Source: Proteus cibi (GTDB lineage: Bacteria > Pseudomonadota > Gammaproteobacteria > Enterobacterales > Enterobacteriaceae). From it: a stretch of DNA of 64,000 nucleotides. Shown one piece after another: positions 9,493-16,981 of the stretch. Made by a program: the position numbers and the translations under genes. The first letter of the stretch is position 1. Each line of letters opens with the position of its first letter. The notes under the pieces are model-generated. The model saw only the letters and a program-made list of their open reading frames with translations. It was not told the DNA's origin and did no database searches. The DNA lies in assembly GCF_003144405.1 (NCBI RefSeq), contig NZ_PENW01000009.1, positions 1 to 64,000 on the forward strand, given 5' to 3'.

Positions 9493-10443
9493 TTATTTCA
9501 GGTTAAGTAATTGTTTTATTTCAAATATGTCTATATCTTCCACAAAAAATCTTTTTTTATTATCTGATAAACCTTTAATCTTTGAATATTCATCAAAAGT
9601 GATATTTTTTTGATCTTTATAATATAATATCTTTTTATCATCACTTATTTCCGTGTATGATATTTTGAATAAAGTAAACATATCCATTGTAATTTTTGAT
9701 TCTTTTCCTTCATTATATTTTTTAATATCATCCAACACCTTATAGTAATATGAGTTATTATCATTTCCTTTTATTATCAATAATATACCCTTATCACTAT
9801 TTATTGGTTCAGTTCCACGATAATAGCTAACTGGGATGGTTACTTTTTTTGTATCTCCAATAATACTAAAAGTTACATATGTATCATAAACCACACTAAT
9901 ATTTTTAATTGGGTACCCATTATTCTTTATGACAACATATTCATTATCGTAATTACCGGTATCTGTATTTTGAAAAAATGTATTAGATAAGGTAATTATT
10001 GGTGTATATGCTAATTGCATTATATTTTTTTGACTTTCGCTTATTGTTATTGTCAAAATAATCGTAATGATTCCTAAAACTATAGTTCCAACAATGTTTA
10101 AGAGAGGAGCCCATTCTGAAAGTCGCTTAAATAACATAGGTTTACTTTTTACTATAGAGTTCTCTTCATTCAATACTCTGTAGATTTCTTCTTTTGCCTC
10201 TATAGGCTCATCTTTAATATGTAATTTAAATGCATCTAGCCAATCATAATCAAACTGTCTCTCATCAAAATTATTGGCTTTATTTTTTTTCTCTTCTTCT
10301 CTTTTTCTTAACAATTTCCTAATGTTATTTCTATTGACAAAATATGTTATAATTTTGTCTTTATTTTCTCTAACACTATAAAGCTCATTTGGTGCAATAT
10401 CTATTTTTATATTCGGAACACTATCATCGTTTTTTATATCCAC
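9493..10443 (-). CDS. Single-pass membrane protein, accessory, unknown
   Basis: A 316-residue, very AT-rich gene starting at GTG with GAGG eight bases upstream. The first about 115 residues are charged and cytoplasmic-looking, with a basic stretch KLLRKREEEKKNK. One membrane segment follows (about residues 118-138, IVGTIVLGIITIILTITI). A C-terminal domain of about 175 residues, rich in Asn, Tyr and beta-prone sequence, probably faces the periplasm. No family is recognised. Codon bias toward A/T differs from the flanking tail genes, which suggests separate acquisition. Confidence 0.7.
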   Translation of the reverse strand: MDIKNDDSVPNIKIDIAPNELYSVRENKDKIITYFVNRNNIRKLLRKREEEKKNKANNFDERQFDYDWLDAFKLHIKDEPIEAKEEIYRVLNEENSIVKSKPMLFKRLSEWAPLLNIVGTIVLGIITIILTITISESQKNIMQLAYTPIITLSNTFFQNTDTGNYDNEYVVIKNNGYPIKNISVVYDTYVTFSIIGDTKKVTIPVSYYRGTEPINSDKGILLIIKGNDNNSYYYKVLDDIKKYNEGKESKITMDMFTLFKISYTEISDDKKILYYKDQKNITFDEYSKIKGLSDNKKRFFVEDIDIFEIKQLLNLK

Positions 10444-10503
10444 AACACCATCCTCGTTAGTTAATTTGTTATTAGTTTAGCTGTTTGTGGTGCAATTAAA
10501 AGC

Positions 10504-10525
10504 AAAAAGCCTCATTGAGAGGCTT
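10504..10525 (-). terminator. Intrinsic terminator
   Basis: GCCTC-TCAAT-GAGGC on the minus strand followed by TTTTT, downstream of the 105-residue gene. Confidence 0.6.
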
Positions 10526-10577
10526 CACTCTATTTTAATTATTAGAAATAAAACTCAAAAGAACGAACGCTATTTCA

Positions 10578-10895
10578 TTACCTATCAAAAACCCTTCCGT
10601 TGGTTGATTTTAAGTATGCATATTCGCTGTACGGTAATCTAATAATGATATCGTCTTTATCAATTGCGTTTCCTAACATTCTCATTCTACACAACAGGCT
10701 TACTCCCCCAGTTTTCTGTATGCATAAGCTATCTGGACTCTCAAAAAACTTCATACCACCCTTTTTCCAGATAACAACGGTTACACCATCTGGTATCGCA
10801 CCTATTGGCTGTACTGTAAATATGGTTAATTTATTATAAGCAAAAATAGATAAGGAAATAGCTAGAATGGCAAGTATTACTAGTAACTTTTTCAT
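10578..10895 (-). CDS. Small exported or membrane-anchored protein, unknown
   Basis: A 105-residue protein with an N-terminal hydrophobic segment (KLLVILAILAISLSIFAY, residues 3-20) that could be a signal peptide or anchor. The rest has two Cys residues in CIQKTGGVSLLCRM that could form a disulfide in the periplasm. AGGAAG precedes the start. It lies 21 bases downstream of the VasI/TagO-like gene and is probably co-transcribed with it. No family is recognised. Confidence 0.65.
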   Translation of the reverse strand: MKKLLVILAILAISLSIFAYNKLTIFTVQPIGAIPDGVTVVIWKKGGMKFFESPDSLCIQKTGGVSLLCRMRMLGNAIDKDDIIIRLPYSEYAYLKSTNGRVFDR

Positions 10896-10916
10896 TACAA
10901 ACTTTCTTCCTTTTTA

Positions 10917-11396
10917 TTATAACTTCCAGTTACAAGCGGATGATATTTCTTTTGCTATCGTATCTATATTTTCCAGATCAAATTCAGCTATCACTTGAGT
11001 TTTGCCATACGGGCTATATCCAGAAATTAAACTCTTTTTACCCACTAAACTTTTAATTAATGATACAGGCTTAGGTACAAATAATGATGTACCACCTTCT
11101 CCAATCCCCCATGACTGAGTTAAGGGTTTTTCTTTATCTATTCGCAGAGTCACCTTGGAATTATAACCGCTACCAATATAGTCCCTCATTGATAAATAAG
11201 CCTCAGTCTTATCATTTTGGCAACGTAACACAAGTGATACATCTTGATCTTTTGCAGAAAGAATTGCGTAATAATCTATTTTGTCGGTTAATTTATTTTC
11301 TTCCTTACTGACCAACCAATCGCCAACCTTTTGATGGTCAGCAGCAAAAACAGAACTAGAAAGTGATAATACAGAAATAAGTAAGATTTTTTTCAT
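10917..11396 (-). CDS. Secreted periplasmic protein, VasI/TagO-like
   Basis: A 159-residue protein with a cleavable signal peptide (MKKILLISVLSLSSSVFAAD, cut predicted after VFA). The mature part shows GDWLVSKEEN, LVLRCQNDKTEAYLSM, KVTLRIDKE, SWG and a C-terminal FDLENIDTIAKEISSACNW. This layout resembles the VasI/TagO (VC_A0118, type VI secretion-associated) fold with its conserved RC and final SACNW cysteines. No type VI genes are nearby, so it is a phage-carried relative rather than part of a secretion system. The function here is unknown; the family match is by eye. Confidence 0.65.
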   Translation of the reverse strand: MKKILLISVLSLSSSVFAADHQKVGDWLVSKEENKLTDKIDYYAILSAKDQDVSLVLRCQNDKTEAYLSMRDYIGSGYNSKVTLRIDKEKPLTQSWGIGEGGTSLFVPKPVSLIKSLVGKKSLISGYSPYGKTQVIAEFDLENIDTIAKEISSACNWKL

Positions 11397-11782
11397 TATA
11401 AATATTCCTTGCGAGTAATAAATTAATCTTATGTTATGTATTATCTTTACGTTACTAAAGGTAAATTTACTTTTTATATCTAGTTCCGTGATCCGTATCC
11501 CTAGTTGTCACTAGTAGCGTCAATATCATCCTAAAAAATATAAAAGCAAAAAGCCTCAATCAAGAGGCGCAATATGTGATCTCGAACAAGCCGTCCTTGG
11601 CTTGGGTGTTAAGCTACTTCTTTGAATTCCTTGTCATGAGTAAATAAACGCCCCTAAATAGAGTGTTATTAAAATCATCACACGCTAATGGTGGAAAGTT
11701 ATTTATGTTAATATAATAACTATGAAATTGGTGCTTTAAATCATGTGTTTTATATATTCACTAAAAAAGAGGTTGCTTGATT
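11397..11782. other. Intergenic region with a terminator and a possible gene relic
   Basis: About 385 bases without an intact gene. A minus-strand terminator (GCCTC-TTGATT-GAGGC then TTTTT) lies at 11548-11568. Just before it on the minus strand, around 11609-11647, the frame reads RLFTHDKEFKEVA then stop, with no start codon after an upstream in-frame TAG; this looks like the tail of a lost gene. The AT-rich end near 11700-11770 probably holds the promoter of the plus-strand gene that follows. Confidence 0.4.
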
Positions 11783-12016
11783 ATGACTACAGTTGTTAAA
11801 GACCTAAGCTCAATGTCTTCAAGTTTAGCGTTGAATGATGCACAAAAAACGGTATCTGATAACATGAAATTTATTTCTGGTGAAATAGATTCATTTTTTG
11901 GAAAAGGATTCGCAAAAGCAAATCCATCTTTAGTAGCTGAGCTCACCAAAGCAATATCTATTGAATTCAATACAACTATTCAGGCAAGCGTGAAGACTCA
12001 ATTAAATGATTTATAA
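11783..12016 (+). CDS. Small helical protein, unknown
   Basis: A 77-residue protein on the plus strand, opposite to the late operon. An upstream in-frame TTG at 11777 is rejected because AAGAGG lies about ten bases before the ATG at 11783. The product is soluble, predicted mostly helical, without Cys, with an acidic middle (GEIDSFFGKGF). It is followed by a hairpin shared with the convergent 262-residue gene. No family is recognised. Confidence 0.55.
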   Translation: MTTVVKDLSSMSSSLALNDAQKTVSDNMKFISGEIDSFFGKGFAKANPSLVAELTKAISIEFNTTIQASVKTQLNDL

Positions 12017-12058
12017 AGTATATAACATACTTTAATGGTGCACTTTATTCCTGACAAT

Positions 12059-12081
12059 AAAAAAGCCTCTTACGAGGCTTT
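12059..12081 (-). terminator. Intrinsic terminator for the 262-residue gene
   Basis: GCCTC-GTAA-GAGGC with A/T flanks; strong T run on the minus strand, weaker on the plus strand, so it may serve both convergent genes. Confidence 0.6.
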
Positions 12082-12103
12082 AGTGAAAAAGTACTACTAC
12101 AAG

Positions 12104-12892
12104 CTAATCTGTTTTCTCTTTTTCTTTGATTGATTCTTGGAATTTTTGATATGTATTGGTGTTAAATAATGATAATGATTCTATTTGATCGAATGGTAGG
12201 ACATGTCTGAAATGAAATACAGACAATGGTTCTGATGTTAACGTGATACCTTCTTTATCATAGTGCTCTGTATAATTATGCTCTACTATAAATGTCATTG
12301 TGTCCTTATCTCGGTAACCAGACATAACTGGGATAATCACAAGAGTGTTTGTATCAAGACCATCAAATCTAGCTATATCCAGCATTCCAACATATACCTT
12401 TCTTGATTTGAGTGAGATTAATAACATTAATCCATCTTCCATTTTATCAAGAGAATCAAGAAGTATTTTTTCAATAGCGCTATCTTTTGCTATTTCTCTA
12501 AAAGCATTTATACGAGTTTGCAATGCATTGTTTTCATTTCTTACTGTATATGTTTGAGATATGCTTACAAACGCAGTACACCCAAGGCATATCAGAGAGA
12601 GATAACTTATACCGAATAACCTTTCTTTAAGAAAATCTCCAGAAAAAGTGAATGGAGAGTAATTTGCGCCTAGATAGTGGGGAACGTTAAAAATAAACTG
12701 TATTACATATAGGTAAAATACAATTACAACAGTGAGAACGATCCCTAATATTAGGAAATACCCACCTTTAGCTCCAACGCAAAAGTAAGCATTCCAACCT
12801 ACGGCTTTATTTAATTTATATCTGGAAGGTATGTGGGTATCAACATATATATACCCACATATTAAAACGAAGACAATTATTAATGCCCACAC
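12104..12892 (-). CDS. Three-pass membrane protein, accessory, unknown
   Basis: A 262-residue protein starting at GTG. Three membrane segments are visible: residues 2-19, about 43-68 and about 94-112. A C-terminal cytoplasmic domain of about 150 residues contains a helical stretch and then SRKVYVGMLD and TLVIIPVMSGYRDKD, beta-rich, with the look of a small SH3/Sm-like barrel. It begins seven bases after the stop of the 76-residue gene with no obvious ribosome site of its own, so coupling is likely. No function assigned. Confidence 0.65.
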   Translation of the reverse strand: MWALIIVFVLICGYIYVDTHIPSRYKLNKAVGWNAYFCVGAKGGYFLILGIVLTVVIVFYLYVIQFIFNVPHYLGANYSPFTFSGDFLKERLFGISYLSLICLGCTAFVSISQTYTVRNENNALQTRINAFREIAKDSAIEKILLDSLDKMEDGLMLLISLKSRKVYVGMLDIARFDGLDTNTLVIIPVMSGYRDKDTMTFIVEHNYTEHYDKEGITLTSEPLSVFHFRHVLPFDQIESLSLFNTNTYQKFQESIKEKEKTD

Positions 12893-12898
12893 AGGTAA

Positions 12899-13129
12899 TT
12901 AATCCTTTTTGTTTGGCTTTAATTTCTCTATGTTAGCAGCGAAAGCTTTTTGTACCGCTTCGCTATGAGGATTGAGCGATATAGAACCATCAGAATTTAC
13001 AAAAAACTTATCTGTAGTATTAACTTCTTGTTTTTTGCTTTCTTGCTCCAAGTTGGTAATGGTTCCTTTCACTATGGTTTTAGGAGAGGTGATCGCTCTT
13101 AACATAAACTTCAATATACTAACAGTCAT
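12899..13129 (-). CDS. Small protein, unknown
   Basis: A 76-residue protein with a strong ribosome site (GGAGGGCGT before ATG). The N-terminus is amphipathic and basic (SILKFMLRAITSPKTIVKG), the rest polar. It sits directly upstream of the three-pass membrane protein and is probably its operon partner. Confidence 0.6.
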   Translation of the reverse strand: MTVSILKFMLRAITSPKTIVKGTITNLEQESKKQEVNTTDKFFVNSDGSISLNPHSEAVQKAFAANIEKLKPNKKD

Positions 13130-13529
13130 ACGCCCTCCTTCTTAATTTATACTGACTAGATTTTTATCAATTTGATAATATCAACTTGGCGCCATACTAA
13201 AACAACATTTAGTTAACTTCAATAAAAGTTTGCGCCTCTGAGACGAATCTCACTATCTATTATAAGAGATGAATCTCTATTTAGAGGAGATTTAAACTGT
13301 ATATAAACACAGTGTCACTACCCACCAAACGACTCAAATCCACCGTTCGGCTATCTTCGGACAAGGTTAGGATTGGCGCTTTCAGAAAACAACAAAGGGC
13401 ACGGATGCCCTTGTTTACTTTCTCTTCCTACTCACCAGCCGGCGCTTACTACTGATTGTTTCAGCATCTTATTTGTCAGTCATGCATTAACGTCATATTA
13501 TAATGGCTCACTTCAATGAGGACATTGTA
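13130..13529. other. Gene-free stretch with several hairpins
   Basis: About 400 bases with no supported gene. It holds the dyad AGAGAT-GA-ATCTCT near 13265-13278 and a hairpin near 13386-13412 (AAGGGCA-CGGA-TGCCCTT) followed by T-rich sequence on both strands, which looks like a bidirectional terminator. Promoters for the minus-strand accessory genes and for the plus-strand gene at 13530 are expected here but not pinned down. Confidence 0.4.
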
Positions 13530-13736
13530 ATGCCATCCAAAAAATACCTACTTGTATATGAAGCATTCGACAATACAAATACATTCTTATTAAAAGGAAA
13601 CGCTGCCATAGAAATAGGCATTGGAAAAGGCATTGAGGAGACATTGAATGCCTTTACTGAAGTTGCCTGCTCTGAAGCTAGAAAAATTGATAAGTATGCT
13701 AGACGAGTGGCGATAGTGAGCGTAATAGAACTTTAA
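13530..13736 (+). CDS. Small protein, unknown
   Basis: A 68-residue protein. The ATG at 13530 is preferred over the in-frame ATG at 13503, because TGAGGA lies eight bases before 13530 while 13503 has no ribosome site. The product is compact, with mixed helix and strand prediction. It is a plus-strand gene between accessory and tail genes that run on the minus strand. No family recognised. Confidence 0.55.
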   Translation: MPSKKYLLVYEAFDNTNTFLLKGNAAIEIGIGKGIEETLNAFTEVACSEARKIDKYARRVAIVSVIEL

Positions 13737-13761
13737 ATAATTTTAATACTTCATGAAAGTG

Positions 13762-14052
13762 CTACTGTGACCTCTTATGCATCACCTCTAACGCCTTGAC
13801 TTCCATAATCCGCAGATCACTAAATACGGTCGCCCTATCTTTGATGTTGAATAAGTCCATCACTTGGTTTAACGGGTTGTAATCCAGCCCAGTGATACCA
13901 TTCATACCTACACGCCACTGTGTATTCATGGCTGAAAATACTTGGTACGAATCCCAAACATCAGGCCATATTTCAACATCATCAATATCTGGCGGAAAGC
14001 CAAAAGCACGCTCGAACTCAGCCGATTCTTTTGAACTCATTCCGCCATACAT
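13762..14052 (-). CDS. Tail assembly chaperone T-like frame, expressed as GT by -1 frameshift
   Basis: A 96-residue frame of the DUF1799 type (SAEFERAFGFPPD, RVGMNGITGLDY), the phage family that occupies the T position behind gene G. The frame is open upstream of its first ATG (L-L-T-V-A-E-A) up to the A AAA AAC slip site at the end of G. The ATG lacks a ribosome site. The likely product is therefore a GT fusion of about 203 residues that binds the tape measure and recruits tail tube subunits. This follows the lambda G/GT model; efficiency is unknown. Confidence 0.85.
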   Translation of the reverse strand: MYGGMSSKESAEFERAFGFPPDIDDVEIWPDVWDSYQVFSAMNTQWRVGMNGITGLDYNPLNQVMDLFNIKDRATVFSDLRIMEVKALEVMHKRSQ

Positions 14053-14066
14053 TGCCTCGGCGACCG

Positions 14067-14372
14067 TTAAGAGTTTTTTTCGCGATTACCCAGCAGCTCA
14101 TTGTAATACGTGGAAGCAATAGCGCGAGATGCCGATGGATAGTTATCTAACAGTAGATTTAAGTTTTCTTTGTTATACGGTTCTTCAATCGCCCAGTCTT
14201 CAATGATTTGCTCAAAGAACTCGGTAGTTGGCTTTTCTCGCATTTCATCAAGTTGGCTCATTGGCTGATGCTTAAAGGTGAATGTCACTACTTCCGGCTT
14301 TTCTTTGCCGGCAACGGGGATCTTAACGTTAGCTTTAAAGGTTGGATTAGGAACAAGGGTAAATTTAGGCAT
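14067..14372 (-). CDS. Tail assembly chaperone G
   Basis: A 101-residue protein (MPKFTLVPNPTFKANVKI) of the phage tail assembly chaperone class, acidic toward the C-terminus. It follows the tail tube gene, as G follows V in lambda. The last codons are CGC GAA AAA AAC TCT TAA, which contain the shift heptamer that makes the GT form. A normal ratio of G to GT is needed for tail assembly in lambda; the same is inferred here. Confidence 0.88.
   Translation of the reverse strand: MPKFTLVPNPTFKANVKIPVAGKEKPEVVTFTFKHQPMSQLDEMREKPTTEFFEQIIEDWAIEEPYNKENLNLLLDNYPSASRAIASTYYNELLGNREKNS
14073..14079 (-). promoter_or_regulatory. Programmed -1 frameshift site in G (A AAA AAC)
   Basis: The minus strand reads GA-A AAA AAC in the zero frame, a canonical X XXY YYZ heptamer, two codons before the G stop. 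After a -1 slip the frame continues without a stop into the T-like frame. Nine bases downstream TCGCC can pair with GGCGG around a 12-base loop, a modest stimulatory stem. Confidence 0.85.
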
Positions 14373-14383
14373 TATCAGTCCTT

Positions 14384-14405
14384 AAAAAGCCCCTGTTTCG
14401 GGGCT
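14384..14405 (-). terminator. Intrinsic terminator between tail tube and G
   Basis: AGCCCC-GAAAC-GGGGCT type hairpin on the minus strand followed by TTTTT, just before the G ribosome site. Confidence 0.65.
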
Positions 14406-14423
14406 GTTGTGAGTGTTTATGGA

Positions 14424-15080
14424 TTAAGCAGCGTTGGTATAAATCTGCATTTCAGATTTAAGTGAGAATCGTGCAGTCACGTTTTCAACTTCATTGATAG
14501 CGGTATTTGGCACACGCTGGAATGAAATTGAAGCGGTGTAATAGCGATCTTCTTCTGCACGCTTATTGTAGAATCGGATTGCGGTAACTTGCTTGCTATC
14601 ATCCAGCTTTGACAACAGCTTACGAATAGGTAGCTTGGCATCGTGAGCAAAGGTATAAACCTGCACAACACCATTTTTATAAGTGTCGATAGTTTCAGCC
14701 TGTTCATCTTCAAGGAACTGAACCTCTTGAGTTTGTTGCTCGCCACCTTCCGTAGAAAGCGTCATTACCTGTGGCATGACTTCCCATGACAATACTTTCT
14801 TTAATGTTCCTGTACCGCCACCAGCAGGAAACACATTTTTATCACTGGTATCGACACCTTCTAAGGTGATTTTAGATTCAGCGACACTTGCAACACGGAA
14901 AGCACCCGAAGCTTTTTTCCAGCCAGATGTAACATGAACAATATCGCCTTTAGCAATGTCACCCACGTTATCAACCATTAGCACAGCTTCTTCAGCATTG
15001 GTTGCTTCTGTAATTTTAATTTCGTCATCGTATTTACTTGCGATGTAAACACGCGACCCATTAGGAATATTATAGGCCAT
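14424..15080 (-). CDS. Major tail tube protein
   Basis: A 218-residue protein in the V position, between the tail terminator and G. It is beta-rich, with SRVYIASKYDD at the start and a C-terminal IRFYNKRAEEDRYYTASISFQRVP stretch typical of phage tail tube proteins. Ribosome site GAGGTTAACA precedes ATG. No C-terminal Ig domain like that of lambda gpV is seen here; the Ig-like domain in this phage is attached to the capsid instead. Confidence 0.85.
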   Translation of the reverse strand: MAYNIPNGSRVYIASKYDDEIKITEATNAEEAVLMVDNVGDIAKGDIVHVTSGWKKASGAFRVASVAESKITLEGVDTSDKNVFPAGGGTGTLKKVLSWEVMPQVMTLSTEGGEQQTQEVQFLEDEQAETIDTYKNGVVQVYTFAHDAKLPIRKLLSKLDDSKQVTAIRFYNKRAEEDRYYTASISFQRVPNTAINEVENVTARFSLKSEMQIYTNAA

Positions 15081-15103
15081 TGTTAACCTCTATTTTTAGG
15101 TAT

Positions 15104-15125
15104 AAAAAAACCGCAATTAAGCGGT
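15104..15125 (-). terminator. Intrinsic terminator between tail terminator and tail tube genes
   Basis: ACCGC-TTAATT-GCGGT on the minus strand, followed by a T run, directly after the stop codon of the DUF4128-like gene. Confidence 0.65.
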
Positions 15126-15126
15126 G

Positions 15127-15528
15127 TTATCGGATTGCGTTACATCGATAGGATGCACGAATAGGAATGGTGTAGTTTGTTTCGTCTGGAATTGGAGGGA
15201 GTTGGTTCGGTTCTCCGTTAATGTAGATACCCTCACCTAGTGTTAATCCATTTTCCAATCTGACTTTAACGCCATCAACAATCTTTGAGAGTTTAGAGTC
15301 TCCGCTCCCTACTTTGCCAACCACATTGATTTGAATAACACCACGATAAACAGGCATGTCCTGAGATAATCCAATGTTATCTGTCTCTGCTGTCATGATG
15401 TGGAGTTGAAGATAGGGATCGTTGATATCGTCAAAAGGAAGATTGGGCCATGCAATTTTTAGGTTTAAATCCTTGCCAATGCTCGCCACCAGTTTTCTTA
15501 TTTCAGTATTAATCGTTGACTGATTCAT
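15127..15528 (-). CDS. Tail terminator protein, DUF4128-like (U position)
   Basis: A 133-residue protein with the DUF4128 pattern: IAWPNLPFDD, YLQLHIMTAETDNIGL, YRGVIQINVVGK and a closing YTIPIRASYRC. In siphoviruses this family caps the tail tube and joins it to the head. Its ATG overlaps the stop of the preceding gene by four bases. Confidence 0.85.
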   Translation of the reverse strand: MNQSTINTEIRKLVASIGKDLNLKIAWPNLPFDDINDPYLQLHIMTAETDNIGLSQDMPVYRGVIQINVVGKVGSGDSKLSKIVDGVKVRLENGLTLGEGIYINGEPNQLPPIPDETNYTIPIRASYRCNAIR

Positions 15529-16106
15529 GATTTAGCTTCCGATACGGCAGAGTTGAAAAACTGGCTAAACTCTTCAGCAGTCACTGCAACCATACCACTT
15601 GGCGCTTGCTTTGAGTGACCCATTTCAAGGCGGTAGGAATAAGGAACATTGTTTGTGAAATAGATAGCGTTCATGCCTATTTTAAACTGCTCAATAACAA
15701 CGTTACCTAACGCTTTCGTCATATTGCCTGACTTATCTATACGCCCAGTCTCACCTTCAGCTGGAGCATCAAACGACACCTGCCAATTACCTCTAAACCT
15801 ACCACCTGTATAACCAGGAGGAGCATAAATATCCATAGAATCATTAACCCGAACACGCTTTTTTAACTGACGTCGCTTTGGCGTTAAGTTATTTGGATCT
15901 TGTTTTAGATATTCATTATGTTCAAAAACTGCTTTGTTGTAGTTCGAGGCAACTCTATTAACTTCCCATAGCTCAGGATTACCAACAGGCGACATATCAA
16001 CGAGCCTAGCAAGTATTTGAATACTGGTTTTTCTTACAACCGTTTCAATATTTTCATTGGCTTTATCGATAAATAAGTTAATCGACTTCATAAACTGATC
16101 TGACAT
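15525..16106 (-). CDS. Minor tail / neck protein, HK97 gp10-like
   Basis: A 193-residue protein in the lambda Z / HK97 gp10 position. It has an N-terminal helix, ARLVDMSPVGNPELW, a GRFRGNWQVSF motif and NNVPYSYRLEMGHSKQAPSGMV, which are hallmark segments of the family. It is a neck component required for correct head-tail joining. It overlaps the tail terminator gene by four bases. Confidence 0.85.
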   Translation of the reverse strand: MSDQFMKSINLFIDKANENIETVVRKTSIQILARLVDMSPVGNPELWEVNRVASNYNKAVFEHNEYLKQDPNNLTPKRRQLKKRVRVNDSMDIYAPPGYTGGRFRGNWQVSFDAPAEGETGRIDKSGNMTKALGNVVIEQFKIGMNAIYFTNNVPYSYRLEMGHSKQAPSGMVAVTAEEFSQFFNSAVSEAKS

Positions 16107-16107
16107 A

Positions 16108-16461
16108 TCACGCCCTCAATTGAGTCTGATAGCAAATAACGATATCAGCAGGTTTAACAGGGTTGGGCTCGTGAACACGTAACCAAACGCCATCGACAAG
16201 CACCTTATCCCCTTTCTGAATATCTATGACTGGAGGAAGTATCATTTTGATATCCGTAGAGAGAATAAGCGTGCCGTCGATTTCGTGAGGTTTGTATTGC
16301 GTCTTTACTCCGATAGCAGAAAATAACGTTTCTGGCTCAAAGTGTTCCTCCCCAGTTTCATCATCAACCCAGTGCTTACCATCTCGCTTTACTTGATAGG
16401 AAATGCCATATTTTTTTAACATCCTTAATGCTGTGCTTTGCCCACGTTGATAAATGTTCAT
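16108..16461 (-). CDS. Head-tail joining / head closure protein
   Basis: A 117-residue protein between the DnaT-like connector and the gp10-like neck gene. Sequence is beta-rich, with GDKVLVDGVWLRVHEPNPVKPADIVICYQTQ at the end (a KVLVDG...W.V pattern seen in head closure proteins). Ribosome site TGAGGTAGCT. Assignment rests mainly on gene order and length. Confidence 0.7.
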   Translation of the reverse strand: MNIYQRGQSTALRMLKKYGISYQVKRDGKHWVDDETGEEHFEPETLFSAIGVKTQYKPHEIDGTLILSTDIKMILPPVIDIQKGDKVLVDGVWLRVHEPNPVKPADIVICYQTQLRA

Positions 16462-16463
16462 AG

Positions 16464-16943
16464 CTACCTCATTGAAAATGTATTAATGGCAAATCCATCG
16501 GAAACATCAATCAAGCCAGACAACAAACCCTTTAACCAAGAAAAGTTAGGTGCTCCAGTATTAGTCCCTTCGGCATATTGCACAGTAAGAGCGCCTTCAA
16601 TTCGCTCGGAGAGAACTTCGGCACCTAATGTGGGTTGCAGGTCATTTTCTACTGATTCAATCGCTAAACGGCAATGGGCTTGAATTAATAGCCTTGGGAT
16701 GTGATCGCTTGGTATGGATACACCATCACGAGATAACCCTGACCGAGGAAAAGATAAAGGCTGATTTACATCAGTTCGTTTCCCTAACCATTTCTGCGAC
16801 TCAAGATAGTCCATTGCCATTATTAGTAATGCCTCTAGTCCACTATCTGCCAAAGTGATATTTCTATCCTCAGCATATTTCTTTAAATCATTAACACTGG
16901 CGTAGCTATTAAATGTTGGAGAGTTTTCATCAGGGTCAATCAT
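16464..16943 (-). CDS. Head-tail connector, DnaT-like/gp6-like
   Basis: A 159-residue protein. The start at 16943 (MIDPDENSP) is chosen over 16970 because GAGGTGAGC lies directly before it. The sequence has SYASVNDLKKYAEDRNI, LLIMAMDYLESQKWLG and SFPRSGL, the pattern of the phage family labelled DnaT-like ssDNA-binding, which in head-tail modules acts as an adaptor ring protein. It follows the capsid gene and a terminator hairpin. Confidence 0.75.
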   Translation of the reverse strand: MIDPDENSPTFNSYASVNDLKKYAEDRNITLADSGLEALLIMAMDYLESQKWLGKRTDVNQPLSFPRSGLSRDGVSIPSDHIPRLLIQAHCRLAIESVENDLQPTLGAEVLSERIEGALTVQYAEGTNTGAPNFSWLKGLLSGLIDVSDGFAINTFSMR

Positions 16944-16952
16944 GCTCACCTC

Positions 16953-16978
16953 AAAAAAAGAGGGGCACAAAGCCCCTT
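16953..16978 (-). terminator. Intrinsic terminator after capsid-Ig unit
   Basis: AGGGGC-TTTGT-GCCCCT on the minus strand, then C and seven T. It lies right after the stop of the Ig-like frame and overlaps the ribosome site region of the next gene. Confidence 0.7.
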
Positions 16979-16981
16979 AAA

